A stretch of 64,000 nucleotides of DNA from Sphingomonas sp. Leaf21 (GCF_916858675.1 NZ_CAKASM010000005.1:152368-216367); one strand, 5' to 3'; positions 50,734 to 59,774 are shown, numbered from the stretch's first letter. Notes: generated by a model from the sequence alone, not told the origin. A program made the numbers and translations.

Positions 50734-51417
50734 TTACTTCAACACCTCGGCAAAGGCCTTGATCGCGGCGGCTTCGTCGCCGTTCCACACCGTACCCGAC
50801 ACCGCCAGGAAGTCCGCCCCAGCCTTGACCAGCGGCGTGGCGTTCGCCGGCGTGATCCCCCCGATCGCGACGCACGGCAGCTCGAACAGCGTCGACCACC
50901 AGGACAGGATCACCGGTTCGGGGCGATGCTCGGTGACCTTGGTCGTCGTCGGATAGAATGCGCCGAACGCGACATAATCGGCACCGGCCTCACCCGCTTC
51001 CATCGCCAGATGGCGGCTGTCGTGACAGCTCACGCCGATCTGCACCGTCGGGCCGAGCGCATCGCGCGCCTCTCGCGCATCGCCATCGTCCTGGCCCAGA
51101 TGCACGCCGTCGGCGCCCAGTCGCTTGGCCAGACTGATGCTGTCGTTGACGATGAACGCCACCTCGCGGTCGGCACAGATGCGCTGGAGCGGCTCGGCCA
51201 GCCTGGCGGCCGAATGCTGGTCGATGTCCTTGACGCGAAACTGAAAGGCCGCGACCGGCCCTGCGTCGAGCGCGCGTGCCAGGCGATCGGCGAAGCCGCC
51301 GGTCACGTCGAGCGGCGAGATCAGATAGAGCTGGCAGGGCGGGCGCCGCATGTCGCGGACAAAGGCCCGCGCGAAATCGGGATCGAGGGGGCCCAGGGGA
51401 TCGTCATCAAGCGTCAT
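50734..51417 (-). CDS. thiE: Thiamine phosphate synthase
   Basis: ThiE joins the thiazole and pyrimidine precursors into thiamine phosphate. The 227-residue TIM barrel has FQFRVKD near the start, IVNDSISLAKRLGADGVHLGQDD and GVSCHDSRHLAMEA, all on the substrate side. No TPP riboswitch can be seen upstream; the 100 bases before it hold the aldolase terminator. It may be the second gene after the aldolase. Confidence 0.9.
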   Translation of the reverse strand: MTLDDDPLGPLDPDFARAFVRDMRRPPCQLYLISPLDVTGGFADRLARALDAGPVAAFQFRVKDIDQHSAARLAEPLQRICADREVAFIVNDSISLAKRLGADGVHLGQDDGDAREARDALGPTVQIGVSCHDSRHLAMEAGEAGADYVAFGAFYPTTTKVTEHRPEPVILSWWSTLFELPCVAIGGITPANATPLVKAGADFLAVSGTVWNGDEAAAIKAFAEVLK

Positions 51418-51469
51418 TCGCCTTCCCTAGCGCCTGACGCGCGCGCCGTCACCTGTGGCGGCGGCGGAG

Positions 51470-51504
51470 AAAATGGGCGCCCCGGTTCCCCAACCGGAAC
51501 GCCC
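51470..51504 (-). terminator. Terminator after class I aldolase
   Basis: On the minus strand GGGCG pairs with CGCCC and CCGGTT with AACCGG around a four-base loop, separated by a 2x2 internal loop, and then ATTTT follows. It lies 15 bases after the aldolase stop and before thiE. Confidence 0.75.
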
Positions 51505-51518
51505 ATACCCACAAGAAC

Positions 51519-52427
51519 TTATTCCTCGTTCTTGTAGATCGCGATCAGCTTGTCGAGCATCGCCAGCGCCTCATCGCGCGGGCGCTGGAAGGTGTTGCGG
51601 CCGATGATCGAACCATTGCCGCCACCGTCACGGATATCGCGTGCGTCCTGATAGACGGCATCGGCACCCTTGGCCGCGCCACCCGAGAAGACGACGATGC
51701 GGCGGCCCGCGAAGCTCGACTGGACGACGTGGCGAACGCGGTCCGACTGCTTCGACCAGTCCTTGCCCTCATAGGCCGACTTGGCTTCCGCCTGTTCGAT
51801 ATGGGCGGTCGGCAGCTTCACCTTGATGATGTGCGCGCCGAGCAGCGCCGCCATGTGCGCGGCATAGGCACCGACGTCGAGCGCCAGTTCGCCGTCCTTG
51901 GTCAGCTTGCCGCCGCGCGGATAGCTCCAGATGACGGTGGCGAGGCCCGCCTCGCGCGCTTCGGCCGACAGGATCGCGATCTGGTCCATGGCGTCGAAGA
52001 TGCCGTCCGAGCCGGGATAGATGGTAAAGCCGATCGCCGCGCAACCCAGCCGAACCGCGTCCTGCACGCTGCCGGTCACCGCCTGGTTGATCGACGTGCC
52101 CCAGCTGTTCGAGCTGTTGATCTTCAGGATCGTCGGGATCTGCCCCGCGAAGGTGTCGGCCCCCGCCTCCAGCATTCCCAGCGGCGCGGCATAGGCCGAC
52201 AGTCCCGCATCGATCGCGAGCTGGAAATGATAATGGGGGTCATAGGCGGGCGGGTTGATCGCGAAGCTGCGCGCCGGGCCATGCTCGAAACCCTGGTCGA
52301 CCGGCAGGATGATGACCTTGCCGGTGCCACCCAGCCTGCCCTGCATCAGGATGCGGGCGAGGTTCGCCTTCACCGCCGCCGGTGTGGCTTCATATTTGTC
52401 GAGAATGGCTTTTACGGTCGGGGTCAT
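51519..52427 (-). CDS. Class I fructose-bisphosphate aldolase
   Basis: A 302-residue aldolase of the archaeal/DhnA-like class I type that splits fructose-1,6-bisphosphate. The VDQGFEHGP motif and the Schiff-base Lys in HIIKVKLP are visible, plus FSGGAAKG for phosphate binding. The ATG at 52427 fits the N-terminus MTPTVKAILDKYE. It is part of the glycolytic group with pgk and gapA further along the strand. Confidence 0.9.
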   Translation of the reverse strand: MTPTVKAILDKYEATPAAVKANLARILMQGRLGGTGKVIILPVDQGFEHGPARSFAINPPAYDPHYHFQLAIDAGLSAYAAPLGMLEAGADTFAGQIPTILKINSSNSWGTSINQAVTGSVQDAVRLGCAAIGFTIYPGSDGIFDAMDQIAILSAEAREAGLATVIWSYPRGGKLTKDGELALDVGAYAAHMAALLGAHIIKVKLPTAHIEQAEAKSAYEGKDWSKQSDRVRHVVQSSFAGRRIVVFSGGAAKGADAVYQDARDIRDGGGNGSIIGRNTFQRPRDEALAMLDKLIAIYKNEE

Positions 52428-52462
52428 CGGGTCTCTCCAATCGGGTATGGGGCAAAAGGGGT

Positions 52463-52789
52463 TCAGAGCATCAGCCAGCGGCGCATGGCCTGGTCGACCT
52501 GCTCCATCCGGGTGGGCGAGGCATGGCCCAGCACCTTGACGATATGATTGCGCGGGATGGACAAAATCTTGTCCACCTGCACCTCGCACTCGACCGTCAG
52601 GCCGGTATGCTCGCGCGGCGAGAAGGCGACGCGGAACAGCGCCTCGCCGCCGACGACACTGGTCATCGGGCAGACGGTGATGGTATTGTGAGTCTCGTTG
52701 TAAAGGTCGGACTGGACGACGAGGAACGGACGATGATCGCCCCCCTCGCCATTGGTCGCGAGGACGATGGCGGCGTGCGAAATGATCAC
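52463..52789 (-). CDS. PemK/MazF-family toxin
   Basis: A 108-residue protein with the MazF fold signature GGDHRPFLVVQSDLYNETHNTITVCPMTS, followed by VECEVQVDKILSIPR. MazF toxins are mRNA interferases that cut RNA at short motifs. The start overlaps the antitoxin stop by 4 bases, so toxin follows antitoxin in the normal order. Target sequence and activity cannot be predicted. Confidence 0.85.
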   Translation of the reverse strand: MIISHAAIVLATNGEGGDHRPFLVVQSDLYNETHNTITVCPMTSVVGGEALFRVAFSPREHTGLTVECEVQVDKILSIPRNHIVKVLGHASPTRMEQVDQAMRRWLML

Positions 52790-53016
52790 GCGGCATCGTC
52801 CTTCGCCAGCGCGTTCCAGAAGGCGAAATCCTCCGCCGTGTCGCGCTTGGACGCACGGGTCGACTGGCGGCGCGCCTCGCGACGATAGGCCTCGTCGTGC
52901 AGGTCGACATAGCGACGCACGGCCTCGCGCGCGATATCGCTCTTGCTGCGCCCCTGGGTGCGCGCGACGGCGGCGAGCCGTTCCTCCAATTCGGTGTCGA
53001 GACGGACGCCGAGCAT
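52786..53016 (-). CDS. Ribbon-helix-helix antitoxin
   Basis: A 76-residue protein. Residues 1-45 form a ribbon-helix-helix DNA-binding domain (LGVRLDTELEERLAAVARTQGRSKSDIAREAV), and the acidic C-terminus (TAEDFAFWNALAKDDAA) would neutralise the toxin. I chose the second of two adjacent ATGs (53016) because AAGGAG is better spaced. A perfect palindrome lies just upstream for autoregulation. Confidence 0.82.
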   Translation of the reverse strand: MLGVRLDTELEERLAAVARTQGRSKSDIAREAVRRYVDLHDEAYRREARRQSTRASKRDTAEDFAFWNALAKDDAA

Positions 53017-53028
53017 CATCACTCCTTC

Positions 53029-53044
53029 GTTTAACGCGTTAAAC
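53029..53044. promoter_or_regulatory. Toxin-antitoxin operator palindrome
   Basis: A perfect 16-bp palindrome GTTTAACGCGTTAAAC lies 13 bases upstream of the antitoxin ATG. A possible promoter (TTGTAT-N17-TAGGTT on the minus strand) would place it over the -10 region and transcript start, as expected for an operator bound by the RHH antitoxin. Confidence 0.72.
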
Positions 53045-53134
53045 CTAGCAAGTCCGACAAGTTGATACAAGCGTCCTTGACGGTCGCCCCGGCAATCCCG
53101 CATCCTCATTTGGGGCAAATGGGGGAACGTTCCG

Positions 53135-53653
53135 ATGAGATGGATGCCATGGCTGCTGGCGGCGATCCTGGCGGCGATGCCCGTCGACGCGTCGATGGCG
53201 GCGAGGCCCGTGCCGACGGTCGGCGAGCTGGCGCCGGACTTCGAGTTGACGCTGATCGACGGGTCGCGCGTCCGGCTGGCCGATCTGCGGGGACAGGTCG
53301 TGGTGTTGAATTTCTGGGCGACGTGGTGCGGACCCTGCCGCGCGGAGCTGCCGCTGCTCGACCAATATTACCGCGTTCAGCAGCGACATGGCCTGAAGGT
53401 CTTCGCGGTGGCGACCGAGGATTCGCTGCCGCTCTATCGCCTGAAGCCGTTGTTCGCGGCGCTGGCGATCCCTTCGGCGCGGCGGATCAAGGGGCCCTAT
53501 GACGTGCTGGGCGCAGTGCCCACCAACTATATCATCGATCGCGCCGGGCGGGTGCGTTACGCGCAGGCGGCGGCGTTCGAACTGGCGGACCTCAACCGGT
53601 TGCTGGTGCCGCTGCTAAAGGAAACCCCGCCGCCAGGGGCGACGGGGTCGTAA
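53135..53653 (+). CDS. TlpA-like thioredoxin-family disulfide reductase
   Basis: A 172-residue exported protein with a signal peptide (about 1-23) and a thioredoxin fold. The redox motif is Trp64-Cys65-Gly-Pro-Cys68 in WATWCGPCRAE; the cis-Pro lies in VPTNYIID. It reduces disulfides in the periplasm, probably fed by a DsbD/CcdA-type protein elsewhere. It is convergent with pgk, ten bases apart, and its 3' end contains the pgk terminator hairpin. Confidence 0.87.
   Translation: MRWMPWLLAAILAAMPVDASMAARPVPTVGELAPDFELTLIDGSRVRLADLRGQVVVLNFWATWCGPCRAELPLLDQYYRVQQRHGLKVFAVATEDSLPLYRLKPLFAALAIPSARRIKGPYDVLGAVPTNYIIDRAGRVRYAQAAAFELADLNRLLVPLLKETPPPGATGS
53624..53648. terminator. Shared terminator hairpin inside the tlpA-like 3' end
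   Basis: ACCCCG-C-CGCC pairs with GGCG-A-CGGGGT around an AGG loop. It lies within the last codons of the plus-strand gene, and on the minus strand it is followed by TTTCCTTT, 15 bases beyond the pgk stop. It probably ends pgk transcription. Confidence 0.6.
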
Positions 53654-53662
53654 CTCTTTCCG

Positions 53663-54862
53663 TCAGCCCATCAGCGCGGCGACGCCGGGAAGGTCCTGGC
53701 CTTCCATCCATTCCAGGAACGCACCGCCCGCCGTCGAGACGAAGCTGAACTGCGTCCCCACGCCCGCCTGGTTGAGCGCCGCGACGGTATCGCCGCCACC
53801 CGCGACCGAGACGAGGCTGCCGTCCTGGGTCAGCGCCGCCGCCGTCTTGGCGAGTGCGACGGTCGCCATGTCGAAGGGCGGCGTCTCGAACGCCCCGAGC
53901 GGGCCGTTCCACACCAGGGTGCGGCAATTCTTGAGCACGTCGCCCAGCGCCTCGACCGCATTGGGGCCGAGGTCGAGGATCATCTCGTCGGCGGCGACTT
54001 CGTGGACGTTGACGGTACGGGTCGCGGGGTTCGGCTTGAACTCCCGGGCGACGACCACGTCATAAGGCAGGTGCACGGTGCAGCCCGCCTTGTCGGCGGC
54101 ATCCATGATCTCCTCGGCAGTGCCGGTCAGGTCGTGCTCGCACAGCGACTTGCCCACATCGACGCCGCGCGCCGCGAGGAAGGTGTTGGCCATGCCGCCG
54201 CCGATGATGAGGTGATCGACCTTGCCGACCAGATGCTTGAGCACGGCGAGCTTGGTCGAGACCTTGGCACCGCCGACGACCGCCGCGACCGGATGCTCGG
54301 GATTGCCGAGCGCCTTTTCCAGCGCGTCGAGTTCGGCCTCCATCGCCCGGCCCGCGAACGCCGGAAGCTGGCGCGCCAGCCCCTCGGTCGAGACATGCGC
54401 GCGATGCGCGGCCGAGAAGGCGTCGTTGACGTAGAAATCGCCCAGCCGGGCGATCTGCGCCGCCAGTTCGGGATCATTCTTTTCCTCACCGGCATGGAAG
54501 CGGGTGTTTTCGAGGATCGCGATATCGCCGGGATTCAGCGTCGCGACCGCCGCTTCCGCCGCCTCGCCAGCGACATCGTCAATGAAGCGGACCGGCCGAC
54601 CCAGCACGTCGCCATAAGGCTGGGTCAGCATCGCCAGCGAGAATTCGGGGTTCCGCTGCCCCTTGGGGCGGCCGAAATGGGCGAGGATCAGGACCATCGC
54701 GCCCCTGTCGGCAAGTTCGGTCACCGTCGCGATCGTCGCGCGCAGGCGGGTGTCGTCGGTGACGCGGCCGTCGGCCATCGGCACGTTCAGATCCTCGCGG
54801 ACCAGTACGCGCTTACCGGACACGTCACCCATATCGTCGAGCGTCTTGAAGGGCTTGGTCAT
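53663..54862 (-). CDS. pgk: Phosphoglycerate kinase
   Basis: Pgk transfers phosphate from 1,3-bisphosphoglycerate to ADP. The 399-residue protein has [11 protein letters not shown] (substrate Asp/Asn), [24 protein letters not shown] and the nucleotide motif WNGPLGAFE, with the C-terminal [13 protein letters not shown] chose the ATG at 54862 ([10 protein letters not shown]), which overlaps the MOSC gene stop by 4 bases. Confidence 0.96.
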   Translation of the reverse strand: MTKPFKTLDDMGDVSGKRVLVREDLNVPMADGRVTDDTRLRATIATVTELADRGAMVLILAHFGRPKGQRNPEFSLAMLTQPYGDVLGRPVRFIDDVAGEAAEAAVATLNPGDIAILENTRFHAGEEKNDPELAAQIARLGDFYVNDAFSAAHRAHVSTEGLARQLPAFAGRAMEAELDALEKALGNPEHPVAAVVGGAKVSTKLAVLKHLVGKVDHLIIGGGMANTFLAARGVDVGKSLCEHDLTGTAEEIMDAADKAGCTVHLPYDVVVAREFKPNPATRTVNVHEVAADEMILDLGPNAVEALGDVLKNCRTLVWNGPLGAFETPPFDMATVALAKTAAALTQDGSLVSVAGGGDTVAALNQAGVGTQFSFVSTAGGAFLEWMEGQDLPGVAALMG

Positions 54863-55317
54863 GATTCTTCGATCCTGATGATATCGCCGATGCGGATCGT
54901 GCCGCCCTCGACGACGCGAGTGCACACGCCGCCGCGCCAGTCGGGCTTGAGAGCCGCCTGCAACCCGTCGGCGATCGCGTCCATGCGGTGGCACGGATCG
55001 CATTCAATGGTGATTTCCAGAAGGACGGGACCGATCCGCAATCGGCTGCCCGGAATTCGGGGAAGGTCGAGATCCTCGACCAGCAGGTTCGCCCGGCGCT
55101 CCTGCCAGGGGATGTCGCGATCGATCTCGGCCAGCGCCGCGTCCCAGTCGGCGCGCGCGATCAGCGTCACCTGTCGACGCCCACGCCCGCCGGGCTTGAC
55201 CCGCCCGCGATGGTCGCCCTCCACCCCGCCGTCCAGGGTGACCGAGGCGGTGTCGATCACCTCCATCGGCCCCTTGGGTACGGCATGGCGGGCGATGCCG
55301 GCCAGACGCCCGGTCAT
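54859..55317 (-). CDS. MOSC-domain protein
   Basis: A 152-residue beta-strand-rich protein of the MOSC superfamily, which binds sulfur carriers or molybdopterin. The conserved Cys region ECDPCHRMD and [11 protein letters not shown] are present, as in YiiM-type proteins. It lies between gapA and pgk with 4-base overlap to pgk, an unexpected place. The start may be 55317, with GAGGGGCGGGG before it, or 55335, which overlaps the gapA stop. Confidence 0.8.
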   Translation of the reverse strand: MTGRLAGIARHAVPKGPMEVIDTASVTLDGGVEGDHRGRVKPGGRGRRQVTLIARADWDAALAEIDRDIPWQERRANLLVEDLDLPRIPGSRLRIGPVLLEITIECDPCHRMDAIADGLQAALKPDWRGGVCTRVVEGGTIRIGDIIRIEES

Positions 55318-55334
55318 CCCCCGCCCCTCGCGCA

Positions 55335-56345
55335 TCAGAGGAACTTCGCCATCGCGGTCGCGGTGTCGACCATGCGGTTCGAGAAGCCCCATTCATTGTC
55401 GTACCACGACACGACGCGCACCAGCTTGCCGTCGATCACCGCCGTCTCCAGGCTGTCGACGGTCGAGGACTGCGGCGAGTGCATCAGATCGATCGAGACC
55501 AAAGGCTCGTCCGAGAAGACCAGCACGCCCTTGAGCGGGCCGCTCTCGGCCGCCGCCTTCAGGATCGCGTTGACCTCGTCCTTCGTGGTGTCGCGCTTCG
55601 GCGTGAAGGTCAGGTCGACCAGGCTGACGTCGGGCACCGGCACGCGGATCGCCGAACCGTCCAGCTTGCCCTTCAGCTCGGGCAGCACCTCGCCCACCGC
55701 GCGGGCAGCGCCGGTGGTGGTCGGGATCATCGACATGGCGGCGGCGCGGGCGCGACGCAGGTCGGGGTGGATCTGGTCGAGGATCTTCTGGTCGTTGGTA
55801 TAGGCGTGGACCGTGGTCATCAGGCCGCGCTCGATCCCGATCGCGTCGTTCAGCACCTTGGCGACCGGCGCCAGGCAGTTGGTGGTGCACGAGGCGTTGG
55901 AGACGATCGTGTGCTCGGCGCTCAGCTTGTCATGGTTGACGCCGTAGACGACGGTCAGGTCGACATTCTTGCCCGGCGCCGAGATCAGCACCTTCTTGGC
56001 GCCCGCCGCGATATGCTTCTCGCACGATGCCTTGTCGGTGAAGAAGCCGGTGCACTCCAGGACCAGGTCGACGCCCAGTTCCTTGTGCGGCAGGTTGGCC
56101 GGATCGCGCTCCGCGGTGACGCGGATGTGCTTGCCGTCGATCACCATGTCGTTGCCTTCGGCCGACACTTCGCCCGGATAGCGGCCATGCACGCTGTCGC
56201 GGCTGAACAGCCAGGCATTGGACTTGGCGTCGGCGAGATCGTTGATCGCGACCAGCTCCAGGGCGTCGCCGCCACGCTCCAGGATGGCACGCGCGACCAG
56301 TCGACCGATGCGGCCGAAACCATTGATTGCAACCTTGACCGTCAT
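55335..56345 (-). CDS. gapA: Glyceraldehyde-3-phosphate dehydrogenase
   Basis: GapA oxidises glyceraldehyde-3-phosphate with NAD+. The 336-residue protein has [13 protein letters not shown] (NAD site) and [12 protein letters not shown] with catalytic Cys153. [13 protein letters not shown] closes the C-terminal end. The ATG at 56345 gives the standard N-terminus. A 205-base gap upstream should contain its promoter; I saw no clear consensus there. Confidence 0.96.
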   Translation of the reverse strand: MTVKVAINGFGRIGRLVARAILERGGDALELVAINDLADAKSNAWLFSRDSVHGRYPGEVSAEGNDMVIDGKHIRVTAERDPANLPHKELGVDLVLECTGFFTDKASCEKHIAAGAKKVLISAPGKNVDLTVVYGVNHDKLSAEHTIVSNASCTTNCLAPVAKVLNDAIGIERGLMTTVHAYTNDQKILDQIHPDLRRARAAAMSMIPTTTGAARAVGEVLPELKGKLDGSAIRVPVPDVSLVDLTFTPKRDTTKDEVNAILKAAAESGPLKGVLVFSDEPLVSIDLMHSPQSSTVDSLETAVIDGKLVRVVSWYDNEWGFSNRMVDTATAMAKFL

Positions 56346-56550
56346 GCCAGCAAGCTCCTGTCTCATACGGGCGTGGCCTGGACGGCACCGCCCCTGGTGG
56401 GATGGCCGACGCGCCGGCGCGGTGTCCGGCGCGATTCCATCGTTCGCCCGACGCCTTTCGGAGCCGACGGGTTCGCTGTCAACCGCCCCTGGAGCCCCGT
56501 CCGTCCAATTGCGGGTTGCTGCGTCAAGCCATCCTGCTAAGCCGATCCAC

Positions 56551-56748
56551 ATGCCCGAACCCATTGCCGACGATGTCCTCTCCTCCGTCGAGCGGATCGA
56601 CCGCGCGATCGCCCGCATCGAACAGGCGATCCGTGCCCGCGCGGCCAAGGAAGATGCGCTCGCGCGCCGTCACGCCGCGCTCAAGGCCCGCATGGCCGAC
56701 GCCGTGTCGGCGCTCGACGAGGTGATCAGCCGGGGGAGCGCCGCCTGA
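56551..56748 (+). CDS. Short coiled-coil protein upstream of zapA
   Basis: A 65-residue helical protein with regular heptads ([20 protein letters not shown]... region, residues 11-45), no membrane segment. Its stop overlaps the zapA ATG by one base, so it is translated with zapA and may associate with the division machinery. I do not recognise a named family. Confidence 0.7.
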   Translation: MPEPIADDVLSSVERIDRAIARIEQAIRARAAKEDALARRHAALKARMADAVSALDEVISRGSAA

Positions 56749-57077
56749 TGGCCGAAGTCACGATCACGATCGGCGATCGCCCCCATACCGTCTATTGCCA
56801 GGAGGGCGGCGAAGCGCGCGTCCGCCTGCTCGGCCAGATGCTCGACCAGCGCTGGCCCGCCGCGATGCGTGCGTCGGGCGGCCACAATGGCGAGCGCGCC
56901 TTGCTGTTCGTCGCGCTGATGCTGGCCGATGCGCTGGAAGAGGCGGAGCGTCGCCCGCCCGCCGGTGCCGCGGTCAGCGAAGCCGCGCTCGCCCGCATCG
57001 CCGAGCGGCTGGAGGGGCTGGCCGATGCGCTCAATGAAGGACCTGCGGCCGAAGGAACCGGGGATGCCCTTGAGTAA
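56748..57077 (+). CDS. zapA: Cell division protein ZapA
   Basis: ZapA binds and bundles FtsZ at the division ring. The 109-residue protein has the ZapA N-terminal fold (VTITIGDRPHTVYCQEGGEARVRLLGQML) and a C-terminal helix that would form the coiled-coil tetramer. Its position just before 6S RNA and the folate cyclo-ligase gene matches the conserved zapA-ssrS-ygfA order. Confidence 0.88.
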   Translation: MAEVTITIGDRPHTVYCQEGGEARVRLLGQMLDQRWPAAMRASGGHNGERALLFVALMLADALEEAERRPPAGAAVSEAALARIAERLEGLADALNEGPAAEGTGDALE

Positions 57078-57094
57078 CGGCTCGTCCTCACCTA

Positions 57095-57268
57095 CATGGG
57101 TTGGCGGCGGGCTCTGCCCGGTACGAGCCACGATAATCCCTGAGGCTATTCTTCATCCAAGGGGGCTGTCCCTGCCCGGACCCTGGTCCGACGTACATGG
57201 TCCCCACCTGACGTATTGGGCGTCGGTGGATATTACGGCAAACGGCCATGGCGGTCCCGCCACCCGCC
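57095..57268 (+). ncRNA. ssrS: 6S RNA
   Basis: 6S RNA mimics an open promoter and holds sigma-70 RNA polymerase in stationary phase. The 200-base gap between zapA and the cyclo-ligase gene is where alphaproteobacteria and others keep ssrS. It contains the bubble motif ATAATCCCTGAGGCTATTC near 57135, matching the E. coli CCCCTGAGCCGATATTTC region. A closing stem GGGT(T)GGCGG at 57098-57107 can pair with CCGCCACCC at 57257-57265. Exact ends are estimated from that stem. Confidence 0.75.
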
Positions 57269-57278
57269 CCCTTCCCGC

Positions 57279-57812
57279 ATGATCGACAAGCGCGCCCTGC
57301 GGGCCCGGATGCGGGCCATACGCGACGCGCACGGCCCCGGCCTGATCCCGGTGGCGCGCCCCTTTCTCGACCGCCTGCTGCCCGGCCAGATCGTCGCCGC
57401 CTATCGCCCGATCGGGGCGGAGGCGGATCCCGCCTTGTGGGTCGAGGCGGCACTGCACGCGGGCGCCACGATCGCGCTGCCCCATGTCGTCGACCGGGCG
57501 AGCCCGATCCGCTTCCTGACATGGGCTAGGGGGCAGGATCTGCACGTCGGGGCGTTCGGACTGCACCAGCCCGACCCCGAGGGCCCCGAATGCACGCCCG
57601 ACATCATCCTGACGCCGCTGGTCGGCTTCGACCGGCGCGGCAATCGCCTTGGCCAGGGTGCGGGCCATTATGACCGCGCCTTCGCCGCCAATCCCGACGC
57701 ATGGCGCGTCGGCATCGCCTGGGCCATACAGGAGGTCGAGGCGATGAGCCCCGATGCGTGGGACATACCGCTCCACGCCATCGCCACCGAAGCGGAATGG
57801 ATCGTCGCATGA
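57279..57812 (+). CDS. fthC: 5-formyltetrahydrofolate cyclo-ligase
   Basis: The enzyme turns 5-formyl-THF into 5,10-methenyl-THF using ATP, returning it to the one-carbon pool. The 177-residue protein has YRPIGAEADP, the ATP motif LVGFDRRGNRLGQGAGHYDR, and an N-terminal Lys/Arg stretch. The ATG at 57279 follows the 6S RNA. The stop overlaps the DUF2842 gene by 4 bases. Confidence 0.93.
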   Translation: MIDKRALRARMRAIRDAHGPGLIPVARPFLDRLLPGQIVAAYRPIGAEADPALWVEAALHAGATIALPHVVDRASPIRFLTWARGQDLHVGAFGLHQPDPEGPECTPDIILTPLVGFDRRGNRLGQGAGHYDRAFAANPDAWRVGIAWAIQEVEAMSPDAWDIPLHAIATEAEWIVA

Positions 57813-58012
57813 CCCCCAGTTGGCGCAAACCCGCCGGAATGCTGCTGATCGTCGCGATCATCACCATCTGGGCGATGCTGGTCGCCAGCCTGTCTGGCGT
57901 GGTCGGGCAGTGGCATTGGGTGTTGCAACTGGCATTCTACGTCATCGCGGGGATCGTGTGGATCACGCCGATGAAGCCGTTGCTGCGCTGGATGGAGGGG
58001 GGACGGGGTTAG
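57809..58012 (+). CDS. DUF2842 small membrane protein
   Basis: A 67-residue protein with two membrane helices (about 11-30 and 37-56) and the DUF2842 features SWRKPAG and GIVWITPMKPLLRWM. Function unknown. It overlaps the cyclo-ligase gene (ATGA). Confidence 0.85.
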   Translation: MTPSWRKPAGMLLIVAIITIWAMLVASLSGVVGQWHWVLQLAFYVIAGIVWITPMKPLLRWMEGGRG

Positions 58013-58161
58013 CGACGTCCCGTGGCCTTCGACTTGGCTCAGGCGGAACGGAGGCGGGAGAATGCGGGTATGCGAGACAGGCGTTCGCGCCGAGCGCGGT
58101 CGAGGCGCATGTCCTACCGCTGGTCAAACATGTCGGGATACGAAAACGCCATCCCGAAGGA

Positions 58162-58238
<77 letters not shown>

Positions 58239-58319
58239 TTGAAAGCCATGTGACACCGCATATATCCGGCATCGGCCCCTTTGGGGATTTCGATATTTTC
58301 ACCATTTCCCAAGCGGAAA

Positions 58320-58396
<77 letters not shown>

Positions 58397-58448
58397 TGAA
58401 AGCGTCGAGGCGCGCCAACTAGGCGAGGCTCCCGACACTGTCAACGCT

Positions 58449-59636
58449 TCATTTCGAACTTTCTTCGGGAACGTCGACCGGGTCGCTGTCGCGGTCGAGA
58501 TAGGTCAGCGTGCCATGCTCGAACAGGAAGCCCGCAATGTCGGGTTTGCCCGCCGCCTTGAGGACGGTCTGGAGGATGATCAGCAGCGGCACCGCAAGCA
58601 GCGCGCCCACCGTTCCCCACACCCATCCCCAAAAGCTGAGCGAGACGAGGATCAGCACCGGGCTGATGGTCAGGCGGTGCCCGACGATAAGCGGGGTGAT
58701 CAGATTCGCCTCCACCAGATGCATGCCGTACATGATCGCGGGCGGTGCCAGCGCGATCCAGATATCGCTGAACGTCATCAGCCCGCCGATCGCCAGCAGC
58801 AGCGCGCCGATCACCGGCCCGAAATAGGGAATATAGTTGAGCAGCGCGACGATACCGCCCCACATCAGCGGATAGGGCATGCCGAACAACGACAGCGCGC
58901 CCGCCACCGCACCGCCGAGCGCGAGGTTGATGATGGTGATGGTGCCCAGATAGGCCGAGACGTCGTCCACGACCTCCTGGATCACCCGCGCGGTCGCCAT
59001 CGCGCCGTCGAAGCTGGTGCGCCCCCGGATCGTCTCGCGCCGCATCCGCGTCCAGCCCGACAGGACGAAGAAGACGACGAGGACGCCGAACAGGAACTGG
59101 ACGATCAGCGTCGGCGCGGAGGTCGCCGCGAGTTCGAGGATGGAGCTGGGCGGCGAGACGGCGGCCGTCTGCGGCTGGCGGATCGGGGTCGAGGCGACCT
59201 GACGCAGCGCCTTGTTCACATAGCGTTCGAGGTTCGAATAGAGATCGAGCAGCGGCGCCAGATTGTCCTGGATGCGCCCGATCCGGCTGGGCAGCAGGCG
59301 GAAGAAGTCGGTCGCGGGCACGATGATCGCCGCCAGCGCGATATTGGCGACGATCAGGAACAGCAGCACGCACATCAGCGCGGCAAGCGGCGACGGCACC
59401 CGGCGCCGTTCCAGCCATTCGAGGATCGGCACCAGCGCGATCGCGATGACCAGCGCGGTGGTGAGCGGCAGAAAGAATTCCGCCCCCTCCTTGAGCGCGA
59501 AGGGCAGCGCGAGCGTGAACCCGGCCCCCGCCGTCAGCGTCAGCCCCGCGAGCAAGCGGTCGCGGCGCATCGCGATCCGCATCGCCTCCCGCGAGCCCAT
59601 GCCCGCCGGCGTTCCCAGGATCGAATCGCCGGCCAT
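58449..59636 (-). CDS. AI-2E family transporter
   Basis: A 395-residue inner-membrane protein with seven or eight membrane helices in the AI-2E/PerM pattern; the C-terminal half has PLMWGGIVALLNYIPYFGPVIGALL, diagnostic for the family. Members export autoinducers or act as Na+/H+ antiporters; the substrate is unknown here. I prefer the ATG at 59636, preceded by AGAGG; the longer start at 59675 has no ribosome-binding site and lies 6 bases from a strong hairpin. Confidence 0.85.
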   Translation of the reverse strand: MAGDSILGTPAGMGSREAMRIAMRRDRLLAGLTLTAGAGFTLALPFALKEGAEFFLPLTTALVIAIALVPILEWLERRRVPSPLAALMCVLLFLIVANIALAAIIVPATDFFRLLPSRIGRIQDNLAPLLDLYSNLERYVNKALRQVASTPIRQPQTAAVSPPSSILELAATSAPTLIVQFLFGVLVVFFVLSGWTRMRRETIRGRTSFDGAMATARVIQEVVDDVSAYLGTITIINLALGGAVAGALSLFGMPYPLMWGGIVALLNYIPYFGPVIGALLLAIGGLMTFSDIWIALAPPAIMYGMHLVEANLITPLIVGHRLTISPVLILVSLSFWGWVWGTVGALLAVPLLIILQTVLKAAGKPDIAGFLFEHGTLTYLDRDSDPVDVPEESSK

Positions 59637-59681
59637 CGGGCCTCTGGCGGTCGCGTCGTCGTGCACGTCACTCATGCGGTC

Positions 59682-59720
59682 ACGTTAGCGGCTTTCCCCG
59701 GTCAGGAAAGCCGCTAACGT
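59682..59720. repeat. 16-bp perfect inverted repeat
   Basis: ACGTTAGCGGCTTTCC at 59682-59697 pairs perfectly with 59705-59720 around a 7-base loop. It lies in the leader of the AI-2E-family gene and 55 bases after the upstream small gene. There is no T-run. It could end the small gene's transcript or control the transporter leader. Confidence 0.6.
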
Positions 59721-59730
59721 CTCACGCCGA

Positions 59731-59744
59731 TGACGTTTATGTCA
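59731..59744. promoter_or_regulatory. TGACGT-type operator-like palindrome, copy 1
   Basis: TGACGTTTATGTCA is an imperfect palindrome with a 2-base centre, upstream of the AI-2E-family gene. A near-identical perfect version lies at 60040-60055. The repeat suggests a shared DNA-binding regulator; none is identified. Confidence 0.45.
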
Positions 59745-59774
59745 TGAAACGCGCCAACCACGGCGCGGGGCGCC

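Noticed and set aside
51418..51518. A TPP riboswitch before thiE
   Set aside because: The 100 bases contain the aldolase terminator and none of the conserved TPP-riboswitch pairing or CUGAGA element.
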